In this document: positions 57,461 through 64,000 of the stretch, in pieces
How positions within the stretch are numbered: the first letter of the stretch is position 1
Layout: the number at the start of each line of letters is the position of its first letter
From: Succinispira mobilis DSM 6222
GTDB taxonomy: Bacteria > Bacillota > Negativicutes > Acidaminococcales > Succinispiraceae
Length of the DNA: 64,000 nt
NCBI RefSeq assembly: GCF_000384135.1
Contig: NZ_KB913028.1
Location: forward strand, 124,001-188,000
Reading direction: 5' to 3'
The notes under the pieces: generated by a model
The model's database searches: none
What the model saw: the letters and a program-made list of their open reading frames with translations, nothing else
What the model was told of the DNA's origin: nothing
Position numbers and translations under genes: made by a program

Positions 57461-57689
57461 TTATTTTAAGATAAGATTAGCCTAGGCTAACTGTTTTGAG
57501 TGTCTATTTCTGCCTGTCTATTTGTAACTGCACAATTATTGTAAAAACACAAGGTATTTAATATGAAGTTTTTTAATTTTCTTATTGTCTCATATATTAG
57601 TGTTTTGTATTCCTTGGACTGATATTCCCTATAGATGAGTCTATGAAATTCTTAGCAATTAATAAGTTTTATAAAAGGAAGGTAATAGC

Positions 57690-58301
57690 ATGAGTAGTTT
57701 TTTCTTAAAAGGCGGCCCGTTAATGTATCCGCTTTTACTGTGTTCTATTTTAGTTGTAGCTTTAATTTTAGAAAGAAGCTATCATTTTTGTCGTGCCAAT
57801 CGCAACAAAAATTTTTATTCCCAGTTTAAACAATTAGTAAAAGAGCAAAATTTTTCTCAAGCTGAGCAATTAGCCAAAGAAACTCCTGGTCCTGTTGCCG
57901 CTTTAAGTTTTGTAGCTCTTACCGCTCCTGATAAAAGCCTTACGGCTTTAGAAGAATTATTGTCTACCTCTGGCTCGTTAGAATTACAACGTTTAAACGA
58001 ACGCTTGCATATCTTAGAGTTAATTGGGCGCATCGCCCCCTTAATTGGTCTTTTAGGTACAGTTTTGGGGATGGTTGAAGCCTTTAGAAGTCTAGCCGAA
58101 ATCAAAGGCATAGTCGATCCTTCTTTACTAGCAGGCGGAATTTGGGAAGCCTTAATTACTACTGTCGCGGGTTTATTTGTGGCAATTCCGACAATGATTG
58201 CGCATCATTTTTTAGAAGACAAAGTGAAATCTTGGGCTTTTAAAATGCAACATTGTGCCAATGACCTGGTACATTTGCTAGGGAGTGAGAAAGTTGATTA
58301 G
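57690..58301 (+). CDS. exbB: MotA/TolQ/ExbB proton-channel family protein
   Basis: 203 residues with three membrane helices (about 12-30, 118-140, 152-175). The block LIGRIAPLIGLLGTVLGMVEAF and GGIWEALITTVAGLFVAIPTM are family hallmarks. Forms an inner-membrane proton-driven motor with ExbD, overlapping by 17 bases here. ExbB versus TolQ cannot be decided by motif alone; pairing with ExbD and absence of tol/pal genes favours ExbB. Confidence 0.93.
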   Translation: MSSFFLKGGPLMYPLLLCSILVVALILERSYHFCRANRNKNFYSQFKQLVKEQNFSQAEQLAKETPGPVAALSFVALTAPDKSLTALEELLSTSGSLELQRLNERLHILELIGRIAPLIGLLGTVLGMVEAFRSLAEIKGIVDPSLLAGGIWEALITTVAGLFVAIPTMIAHHFLEDKVKSWAFKMQHCANDLVHLLGSEKVD

Positions 58302-58695
58302 GTTTAATGAACATGAACCCAAACGCAGTCAGCTAGATTTAACACCGCTAATTGACGTAGTGTTTCTGCTACTTATTTTTTTCATGTTAACTTCCTGTTA
58401 TGCCAAACCACAATTACCTGTAGCTTTACCCGAGGCCGAAAGTGGTCAAGTTCAAGGGCAAACTACCGTAATTTTAACTATTAAAGCCGATGGCAGTATT
58501 TATCTAGCCGAAAACCAGGTAGCTCCAGAGCAAGTTTATGCGGCACTTGCGGCTATTTACCAAAACAAGCCAGGAGCTAAAACTTTAGAAATTCAATCGG
58601 ATAAAGTTATTCCCTTTGGCTCAGTTGTAAAAATTCTCGATGAAGCTAAAAAAGCTGGCGCCGAAAACATTTCGATTGCTACTGAACCCAAATAA
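58285..58695 (+). CDS. exbD: Biopolymer transport protein ExbD/TolR family
   Basis: 136 residues: one membrane helix (about 20-40) with the conserved Asp in LDLTPLIDVVFLLLIFFML (Asp about 25), then a periplasmic domain. It is the partner of the upstream ExbB. A complete energiser would need TonB; no tonB gene is seen in the window. Confidence 0.93.
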   Translation: MRKLIRFNEHEPKRSQLDLTPLIDVVFLLLIFFMLTSCYAKPQLPVALPEAESGQVQGQTTVILTIKADGSIYLAENQVAPEQVYAALAAIYQNKPGAKTLEIQSDKVIPFGSVVKILDEAKKAGAENISIATEPK

Positions 58696-58726
58696 CAGGC
58701 TCAGTTAGTATATAACTACCCTCTCA

Positions 58727-58769
58727 AAAAGTTTCAGGGAAATATCTAACATATTTTCCTGAAACTTTT
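58727..58769 (+). terminator. Terminator of exbB-exbD
   Basis: 19-base-pair stem (AAAAGTTTCAGG...) with one G-U pair and a 5-base loop, T-rich end, 32 bases after exbD. Confidence 0.88.
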
Positions 58770-58799
58770 CTCTCAATTTTAGATTTTTTGGAGGTATTA

Positions 58800-59110
58800 T
58801 GTCTACGTTTGAACTACCACCACTTACAGAAGTTGTGGATTCTTGGGAACACCCTGACCTGTGCCAGAGTTTAACCAAGCTATCCCCGTAATTCCTACGG
58901 TTCTTTGGCCACTAAGCCAAAAGTCGAAGTCCTTTATAGTTAATCATCGCATCGTATTCTTCATATGCTTCTTTGCGTTTCGCAAGAAAGTGGTTATACA
59001 CAAAACGATTACAACCGATTGACTTAGTTATTACTGTTTCTTGTTCTTTTGTCGGGTACAAACGAAATTTATAAGCTTTATGCATTTACTTTCACCCCCT
59101 TCACCCATAT
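58800..59110 (-). mobile_element. IS200/IS605-family remnant (truncated TnpB plus right end)
   Basis: Minus strand: a TnpB N-terminus (58912-59085) runs straight into what looks like an element right end: CCGTAGGAATTACGG hairpin (about 58886-58900), then CCAC...GTGG hairpin near 58815-58840 next to the word GGTAGTTCAAAC, as in IS605 ends. The middle of tnpB and any tnpA are gone. The limits are approximate. The region includes what would be the guide-RNA (omega-RNA) scaffold of TnpB. Confidence 0.65.
58912..59085 (-). pseudogene. tnpB: TnpB N-terminal stub (57 codons)
   Basis: MHKAYKFRLYPTKEQETV, then IGCNRFVYNHFLAKRKEAY: this is the conserved start of IS605 OrfB/TnpB (N-terminal helix-turn-helix region). 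It stops after 57 residues where the full protein has 350-400, so the RuvC nuclease domain is absent. GGGGGTG lies before the ATG. Confidence 0.8.
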
Positions 59111-59626
59111 CATATGCATATACACTTACTGAGTCAATATAAGCAATTCGTTATGCGAGTTAAATTTATGAGCGCAAAAGTAAAACAACACTAACTGTAG
59201 TTTTTAAACCTAGCCGGCGATTAACATCTATGATTTCCTAGACAACTTGTATTTTGCTAAAATTAAATGCTTTGTCGTCAGTTTAATTAACTAAAAAAGC
59301 TACCACATTAGTGCGGTAAACTTATCTCTGGATATGCTCCCTTCTAGATAAACAAGTGCCATAACAAAACACTTGAATATTTGATGGGAGTTTTTTCTGT
59401 ATTTTAACCATACTCTGTTCTTTATTATTTTTATTAGTTTTTTTATTTTAGATATATTTTGTTTTTTTGTATATTACTAGAAAAATTACGCTTTACCCAA
59501 CTTAATTATAATAAACACTCCGCAACAATTTAGTAACTGGTTCACTTGTATTTAATTTGTGAATTTAATTTTTTAACCTAGTTGCACGCACTAGCAACGG
59601 TTTTTTCGTGCAACAAAATAAAAAAA
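59086..59626. other. Non-coding region with several hairpins
   Basis: No protein gene. It contains a minus-strand terminator-like stem (TACCGCA...TGTGGTA then CTTTTTT, about 59298-59320). A nested plus-strand structure at about 59339-59389 has CTCCC and CAAGTG paired with CACTTG and GGGAG, then TTTTTT. A GTTGCACG / CGTGCAAC hairpin lies at 59581-59614. Possibly an unannotated small RNA. Confidence 0.4.
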
Positions 59627-59650
59627 CCTGCACATTAGCTGTACAGGCTG
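59627..59650 (-). terminator. Terminator of tRNA-Arg
   Basis: Minus strand CCTGTACA / TGTGCAGG stem (one G-U) followed by TTTTTTT, 9 bases after the tRNA. Confidence 0.85.
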
Positions 59651-59658
59651 AATTTTCG

Positions 59659-59735
59659 TGGTGCGCCTAGGGGGAATCGAACCTCCGACACACGGTTTAG
59701 GAAACCGCCGCTCTATCCTACTGAGCTATAGACGC
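59659..59735 (-). tRNA. tRNA-Arg (anticodon CCT)
   Basis: 77 bases. Acceptor GCGTCTA/TAGGCGC, D-arm TAGCTCAGTAGGATAGAGC, anticodon stem closing loop TTCCTAA with anticodon CCT, T-arm GGTTCGATTCC, encoded CCA. Reads AGG. Has its own promoter and terminator. Confidence 0.96.
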
Positions 59736-59749
59736 ATGATACATGTGGT

Positions 59750-59778
59750 ATTATAGCAAAATTCTTGCAATCTGTAAA
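59750..59778 (-). promoter_or_regulatory. Promoter of tRNA-Arg
   Basis: Minus strand TTTACA (59773-59778), 17-base spacer, TATAAT (59750-59755), 15 bases before the tRNA. Confidence 0.85.
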
Positions 59779-59957
59779 CCAGACTTTTTTTTCAATATCA
59801 AAACTTACAAAAGTTTATCCTAATTGTATTGTTAGTGTAAATATGCTAAAATTATTAAGCGATTAGTGACTTTTTAAGTAGAATTTGCGTGAAAATTAAG
59901 TTCTTGGATTTTTTTTAGGCTGTGTATGCTATTTTTTAAATTAGCGAGGGTGAAGAT

Positions 59958-60641
59958 ATGCGTTTAGCCAAAAAATTTTTTCTTGTTTTTTTCTTGCTGG
60001 TTACCTTATTTCCCCACCTAACTTTTGCCCAAACTCCAGACTTTAAGTTAGGTGACAAAAATTGGAAAATCACTTTAGTACAACGGGCCTTATCTGATTT
60101 GAAATTTCCCGTGGATCGAACTGATGGAATTTTCACCAAAAAAACTATCAGCGCCTTGAAAAGCTTTCAAACCAAAAACAAACTGCCTAGCACTGGAAAA
60201 ATTGATGATCCTACTTATAAATTGCTGATGCAATTACATAAGCAAACTACACCAACGACTAATCTCGCCGACAAACTGCTCCTTACGGCAGCAAAATATA
60301 AAGGCGTACCGTATAGATTTGGTGGTACTACGCCCAAGGGCTTTGACTGTTCTGGTTATACCAGTTTTGTCTTCCGCGAACATCGACTGATTTTAAAACG
60401 TGCCGCCGATGAACAATATACCCAAGGTCGACCTATCGCCAAACGCGATTTGCGCAAAGGAGATTTAGTATTTTTTGCTATCAACGAAAAAAGCGCTTCC
60501 CATGTCGGCATTTACGCTGGCAACAATTCTTTTTGGCATGCCTCTTCTAGTAAAGGCGTCATGCTAAGTAAGCTAGATAATGTCTATTGGAAAAAATATT
60601 ATCTAGGTGCAAGACGAATTCCCGAATTTTTTAGCAAATAA
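59958..60641 (+). CDS. Peptidoglycan-binding NlpC/P60 endopeptidase
   Basis: 227 residues: signal peptide (cleaved near TFAQT, about 25), a PG_binding_1 domain (about 30-95, LVQRALSDLKFPVDRTDGIFT) and an NlpC/P60 domain (about 105-227). The catalytic Cys is in GFDCSGYTSFV, the His in SHVGIYAG and the third residue in WHASSSKGV. It would cleave peptide cross-links in the cell wall. GAGGGTGAAG precedes the ATG. Neighbouring regulator follows after 26 bases. Confidence 0.92.
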   Translation: MRLAKKFFLVFFLLVTLFPHLTFAQTPDFKLGDKNWKITLVQRALSDLKFPVDRTDGIFTKKTISALKSFQTKNKLPSTGKIDDPTYKLLMQLHKQTTPTTNLADKLLLTAAKYKGVPYRFGGTTPKGFDCSGYTSFVFREHRLILKRAADEQYTQGRPIAKRDLRKGDLVFFAINEKSASHVGIYAGNNSFWHASSSKGVMLSKLDNVYWKKYYLGARRIPEFFSK

Positions 60642-60667
60642 TTTTTTAATTTTTAGGAGGCAGCATT

Positions 60668-62506
60668 ATGATTAGAGAACGTCGCAATAAAGAAAAACTT
60701 AAATTATATTATGAAAAATTTATCAACGAAGGTATTATTGACCCTAATGTTCATCCTTGGGTAGCCGCATCTTGGCAAAAATGTCGGGAACTAAATATCC
60801 CTAACAAAAAAATGCCGAAACTCCACCAACTCAGCAAACAAGATCTAGCGCTTCGTCGCGCCAAACACGAACCCGCTATAGAGTTTATGGACGGCTTATA
60901 TGAGCAAAGTAAACAACATTTTAATATTTATAATCTCAGTATGTTATTAGTCGACGAGAATGATTTCGTCTTAAAAAACTATGCACTTCCCTTTTTCCAA
61001 CGCATTTTAGATGATGTTCAAGGCGGACGTGTGGCTTTTGAAGATATCGGGACTACTAGTATCGAAATTGCCAAAGAACATGGTGTGCCCTTTTTACTAT
61101 TTGGACCTGAAATGTGGATTGAAGAATGTCATTCTGGCGATGCTTGTGCTGCGCCAATTATTGTTGACGGCAAAATCCGCTATGTAATCTCACTCTTTTC
61201 TTTAGACCAAAAAGACTTGCCTTATGATATTGTTATTTCTTTACTCTTAAGTATGAAGTATTCTTTAGAAAAATATTTGGCAACTTATGATCAATTAGCG
61301 GCTACTAATATTTTGTTAGATGAACTACCACATGCTATTTATTATTTGAAAAACGGCGGTAAAATTTCTTTCGCTAATAAAGCGGCTAAATTGCGTGTCG
61401 GTAGTCATAAATATCTTAGCGATGTCTTCCTCAATTATGAACATCTTCCAATTAACAAGGGCTTTAATAACATTGCCAGCCATAATCGTGAAGTTACTTG
61501 GTTAACCCCCGAAAAAACTTACGAAGATATTACTTCCGTACTGCCGATAAAAAATGCCAATGATGTAACTAATGTTATGGTCGTAACTACTTCTATTGAA
61601 GATTTAAAAACTACCATTGCCCATGCTACTGGCTACTCAACACGGTACAGCTTATTTAGCATGGTTGGTAATAGTGAAGAATTTTTGGCTCTACAAGCGA
61701 AAGCAAGTCGTCTAGCGCGAGGCACTGGTAATATTTTATTACAAGGTGAACCAGGTACAGGTAAACAACGCCTGGCATATGGAATCCATCAGTCTAGCCC
61801 ACGAGCAGCCGCACCCATGATTATTGTTAAATGCAGCAATGATGAACAAGCCCTCTCGTTAGAGTTATTTGGTAATGATTTAGATATCACTAACAAAATC
61901 CACTTAGCTAGCGAAGGAACCTTATTTATCGATGAAATAGAAAAAATGCCCGTAACCATTGGCGATAAATTGGCCTCAATCCTTAAAGAAGATGGCGATA
62001 AGCTCAATGTACGCTTAATTGCGGCCTGTGATTCTAACTTGAAAAAACTTACTGATAAAGGTCTCTTCTCTAAAGATCTTTATGAACTACTTATGAAAAC
62101 AGTACTTCGTATTCCACCATTGCGGGAGCGCGTAGAAGATATCGAAGTTATTGCTAAACATATCCTTATGGAAATGTCCAATCAACATCATTTACCTTTA
62201 AAAACCCTATCCCGGGAATCTATAGGGATGTTAAAACGCTGTGTTTGGTTAGGCAATATCAAACAATTACAAGGTGTAATCGAAATGGCCTTTTTCCACA
62301 CTGCGGGTACAACCATTTATCCCGAAAATATTAAGCTTCCGGCGGATAAAACCTTAGAAAAATCTTGGAAATATGACAAGCAATCTTTTATTGAGGTTTG
62401 GAAAGCTGCGGGCGGAAACATTAGTAAATTATCCGATATGCTTGATGTTAGTCGCGTTACGCTTTATCGTTATTTGAAAAAATACGGTCTAACTAAACCA
62501 GAATAA
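60668..62506 (+). CDS. AAA+ transcriptional regulator of sigma-54 type (AcoR-like), without GAFTGA loop
   Basis: 612 residues. An N-terminal sensory part resembles the GAF region of AcoR-like regulators (about 60-210; GGRVAFEDIGTTSIEIAKEH), then a PAS-like segment (about 215-310). The AAA+ domain has Walker A GEPGTGKQ (about 365), Walker B GTLFIDEIEK and arginine finger IPPLRERVEDIE. The C-terminal Fis-type HTH has GGNISKLSDMLDVSRVTLYRYL (22 residues here split: GGNISKLSDML and DVSRVTLYRYL). In true sigma-54 activators ELFG is followed by GAFTGA; here ELFGNDLDITNKIHLASEG skips it. It may thus act without sigma-54. GGAGG lies before the ATG. Confidence 0.88.
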   Translation: MIRERRNKEKLKLYYEKFINEGIIDPNVHPWVAASWQKCRELNIPNKKMPKLHQLSKQDLALRRAKHEPAIEFMDGLYEQSKQHFNIYNLSMLLVDENDFVLKNYALPFFQRILDDVQGGRVAFEDIGTTSIEIAKEHGVPFLLFGPEMWIEECHSGDACAAPIIVDGKIRYVISLFSLDQKDLPYDIVISLLLSMKYSLEKYLATYDQLAATNILLDELPHAIYYLKNGGKISFANKAAKLRVGSHKYLSDVFLNYEHLPINKGFNNIASHNREVTWLTPEKTYEDITSVLPIKNANDVTNVMVVTTSIEDLKTTIAHATGYSTRYSLFSMVGNSEEFLALQAKASRLARGTGNILLQGEPGTGKQRLAYGIHQSSPRAAAPMIIVKCSNDEQALSLELFGNDLDITNKIHLASEGTLFIDEIEKMPVTIGDKLASILKEDGDKLNVRLIAACDSNLKKLTDKGLFSKDLYELLMKTVLRIPPLRERVEDIEVIAKHILMEMSNQHHLPLKTLSRESIGMLKRCVWLGNIKQLQGVIEMAFFHTAGTTIYPENIKLPADKTLEKSWKYDKQSFIEVWKAAGGNISKLSDMLDVSRVTLYRYLKKYGLTKPE

Positions 62507-62510
62507 TCAT

Positions 62511-62552
62511 AAGATATACCTATTATATTGCTTAATATAATAGGTATATCTT
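62511..62552 (+). terminator. Perfect 19-bp hairpin between the regulator and trmB
   Basis: AAGATATACCTATTATATT and its exact complement with a GCTT loop. It starts 4 bases after the regulator stop. The T run is weak, so it may be a terminator with low efficiency or a protein-binding palindrome. Confidence 0.65.
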
Positions 62553-62589
62553 CAACTATAAATCTTTTATTGTAGGAGTTAATATATTT

Positions 62590-63234
62590 ATGCGTCTTAG
62601 AAAAAAACCGTGGATCGAGCAAGCGATCTTAGAACATTCAGATTTGGTTATCTTAGATGACCTAACAACACATAAAGGTAATTGGCAAAAGCTTTTTCCT
62701 ACATCGCAACCTTTGTGTTTAGAAATTGGTACGGGTCGTGGCTCTTTTATCGTGGGCATGGCGCAAAAATATCCCGAAAGAAACTTTATTGGTATTGAAG
62801 CTAACTTAGACGTACTTTATGATGTAGTCAAAAAAGTACGCGCTTTACAGCTACCTAATATCCGTTTAATTCGCGATAACGCGATTAGTCTCACGGAATG
62901 GTTTGCCCCCGCAGAAATTGAAACTTTATACTTGAACTTTTCCGACCCTTGGCCCAAAAATCGTCATGCCAAACGTCGCTTAACCCATAATAATTTTTTA
63001 AAAATGTACCAGCAGATTTTAAAATCAGGTAATAGTGTGCATTTTAAAACTGATAACGATCAGCTTTTTGCTTTTACCCTCGAAGAATTAGCTACTCACA
63101 ACTACCAAATAAAGCAATATACCACCGATTTGTATAATTCTTCTATCCCTAATTCTGTAGCTACAGAATACGAACAAAAATTTGTCGCCCTCGGCAAAAA
63201 CATTAATTATTGTGAGTTTACCCTTAGTATTTAG
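62590..63234 (+). CDS. trmB: tRNA (guanine-N7-)-methyltransferase
   Basis: Methylates G46 in the variable loop of tRNA. 214 residues: LCLEIGTGRGSFIVGMA (AdoMet site), NFIGIEANLDVLY, and LYLNFSDPWPKNRHAKRRL (about 118-136), the TrmB signature, plus a C-terminal FKTDNDQLF. AGGAG precedes the ATG. Normal length. Confidence 0.96.
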   Translation: MRLRKKPWIEQAILEHSDLVILDDLTTHKGNWQKLFPTSQPLCLEIGTGRGSFIVGMAQKYPERNFIGIEANLDVLYDVVKKVRALQLPNIRLIRDNAISLTEWFAPAEIETLYLNFSDPWPKNRHAKRRLTHNNFLKMYQQILKSGNSVHFKTDNDQLFAFTLEELATHNYQIKQYTTDLYNSSIPNSVATEYEQKFVALGKNINYCEFTLSI

Positions 63235-63243
63235 GAGGCCATT

Positions 63244-64000
63244 ATGAGCATTTTGCAAAGCATTCGCGGTAGAATTTTTTTAAATATTCTCGCTATCATG
63301 GTTATTGGTAGTATTAATATCCTAAGCTCAAGCTTTGCAATTGCAAGTATTGAGCAAGGTAATAGCACCTTTTTCTTATTTAAATATGCTTTGTTTGCTT
63401 TTATTGGCTTTATTGCTTGGGCTATCTTAGCAAAGATACCTTATAAAATTTGGCTTAACCGCTATACAACCTATGGAATTTTATTGTTTATTTTTTCTTT
63501 ATTAGTTTTAGTTCATTTTTTTGGTACTACCGAAAATGGGGCTAAACGTTGGTTGCTAATTGGCAGTTTTAGTTTACAGCCTTCAGAATTAGTAAAGGTC
63601 GGCGCAATTTTATTGATGTCTTCTTATATTGGCGATAATTTAAATAAAAATCGTCGAGTTACCTTGTTAACCGGAGAGTTTTTCGCTATTTTAGTTTGCG
63701 CCGCTTTCGTATATAAACAACCAGATTTAGGTACCGCAGCAATTATTGTGGCTTTACCCTTGGTAATGCTCTTAATCTGTAAATTGCCGCCGCGCGATTA
63801 TTTATTAATTTTCGGCGGCGCAACCCTGGGGATTTTATATTTAAGCACCGCCGCCGCTTATCGCGCCGACCGTATTAAAGCTTGGCTAAATCCTTGGGCT
63901 TACCAAGCTAACGAAGGTTTTCAGGCCGTGCAATCTTTTTTAGCTATTGGTAGTGGCGGTCTTACTGGTACTGGAATTGGGCAAGGTATTAGCAAACTTT
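63244..64000 (+). CDS. SEDS-family glycosyltransferase (FtsW/RodA-like), partial at window end
   Basis: The first 252 codons of a polytopic membrane protein. Hydrophobic helices recur every 25-30 residues; GAKRWLLIGSFSLQPSELVK (about 92-111) and KQPDLGTAAIIVALPLVML (about 159-177) are the SEDS signatures, and FQAVQSFLAIGSGGLTGTGIG near the end is the conserved extracellular region. It polymerises peptidoglycan glycan strands. TAGGAGG precedes the ATG. FtsW/RodA/SpoVE cannot be told apart without the remainder. Confidence 0.92.
   Translation, partial: MSILQSIRGRIFLNILAIMVIGSINILSSSFAIASIEQGNSTFFLFKYALFAFIGFIAWAILAKIPYKIWLNRYTTYGILLFIFSLLVLVHFFGTTENGAKRWLLIGSFSLQPSELVKVGAILLMSSYIGDNLNKNRRVTLLTGEFFAILVCAAFVYKQPDLGTAAIIVALPLVMLLICKLPPRDYLLIFGGATLGILYLSTAAAYRADRIKAWLNPWAYQANEGFQAVQSFLAIGSGGLTGTGIGQGISKL

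Noticed and set aside
58800-58892. A 30-codon plus-strand frame (MSTFELPPLTEVV...) with a strong GGAGG, after exbD where tonB might be expected
   Set aside because: It is antisense to what looks like the right end of the IS200/IS605 remnant, does not resemble TonB and stops after 30 codons. The ribosome-binding site appears to be chance flank sequence.

Overview
The window looks like a low-GC, anaerobic Firmicute with an outer membrane, i.e. Negativicutes (family not resolvable from sequence alone). The evidence is a Firmicutes-type gene order around prfA/prmC/ywlC/rpiB/ywlG/glyA/upp/atp combined with diderm features: an outer-membrane two-partner secretion transporter (TpsB/FhaC), filamentous-haemagglutinin/CdiA-like sequences and ExbB/ExbD. 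A DcuC carrier, the Rnf complex and a methionine synthase whose reactivation domain is a separate gene fit an anaerobic, B12-using lifestyle.

Layout. 1-2.8 kb: end of metH, a separate MetH-activation protein, pth and a polysaccharide deacetylase. 3.2-10.4 kb: complete F1Fo ATP synthase operon on the minus strand (atpZ-I-B-E-F-H-A-G-D-C), closed by strong terminators. 10.4-20.6 kb: wecB, wecA, dCMP deaminase, upp, glyA, DUF436, rpiB, Sua5, prmC, prfA, DUF1385 and rpmE, all minus: housekeeping genes for nucleotide salvage, C1 metabolism and translation termination. 20.7-26.2 kb: transport and amino-acid genes (DUF401 permease, Asp/Glu racemase, DcuC, histidine phosphatase, aminotransferase).

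26.5-44.6 kb is the accessory region and the most interesting part. A TpsB transporter gene sits with three long FHA-2/pretoxin-like reading frames that share a near-identical body and end in different C-terminal tips. Each tip is followed at once by a small membrane-anchored or multi-pass protein. Further candidate immunity genes lie between out-of-order scraps of the large gene. I read this as a contact-dependent-inhibition (CdiA/CdiI-like) locus with orphan toxin-immunity cassettes. The leading copy keeps a signal peptide but has lost the TPS and FHA-1 domains and is frameshifted at the join. Two new-looking immunity families can be outlined: a one-TM 'GW' family and a 4-5 TM family.

45-54.3 kb (plus strand): tRNA-Ala, a RseC-like gene and the Rnf operon (rnfC-D-G-E-A-B). 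It is followed by the FMN transferase apbE (behind a 12-copy 9-bp repeat), a NusG-II protein and an ECF-type membrane protein. ApbE would attach FMN to RnfD and RnfG, so this is one functional unit for ferredoxin:NAD+ oxidoreduction coupled to ion pumping. 54.5-56.2 kb: iscU/nifU and iscS/nifS on the minus strand, plausibly supplying Fe-S clusters. 56.5-59.7 kb: small zinc-ribbon genes (one Com-like), exbB/exbD without tonB, an IS200/IS605 remnant with a TnpB stub, and tRNA-Arg. 59.9-64 kb: NlpC/P60 hydrolase, an AAA+ regulator of the sigma-54 family that lacks the GAFTGA loop, trmB, and the start of a SEDS (FtsW/RodA) gene cut by the window end.

All identifications are by eye from motifs and gene order; no database search was run.
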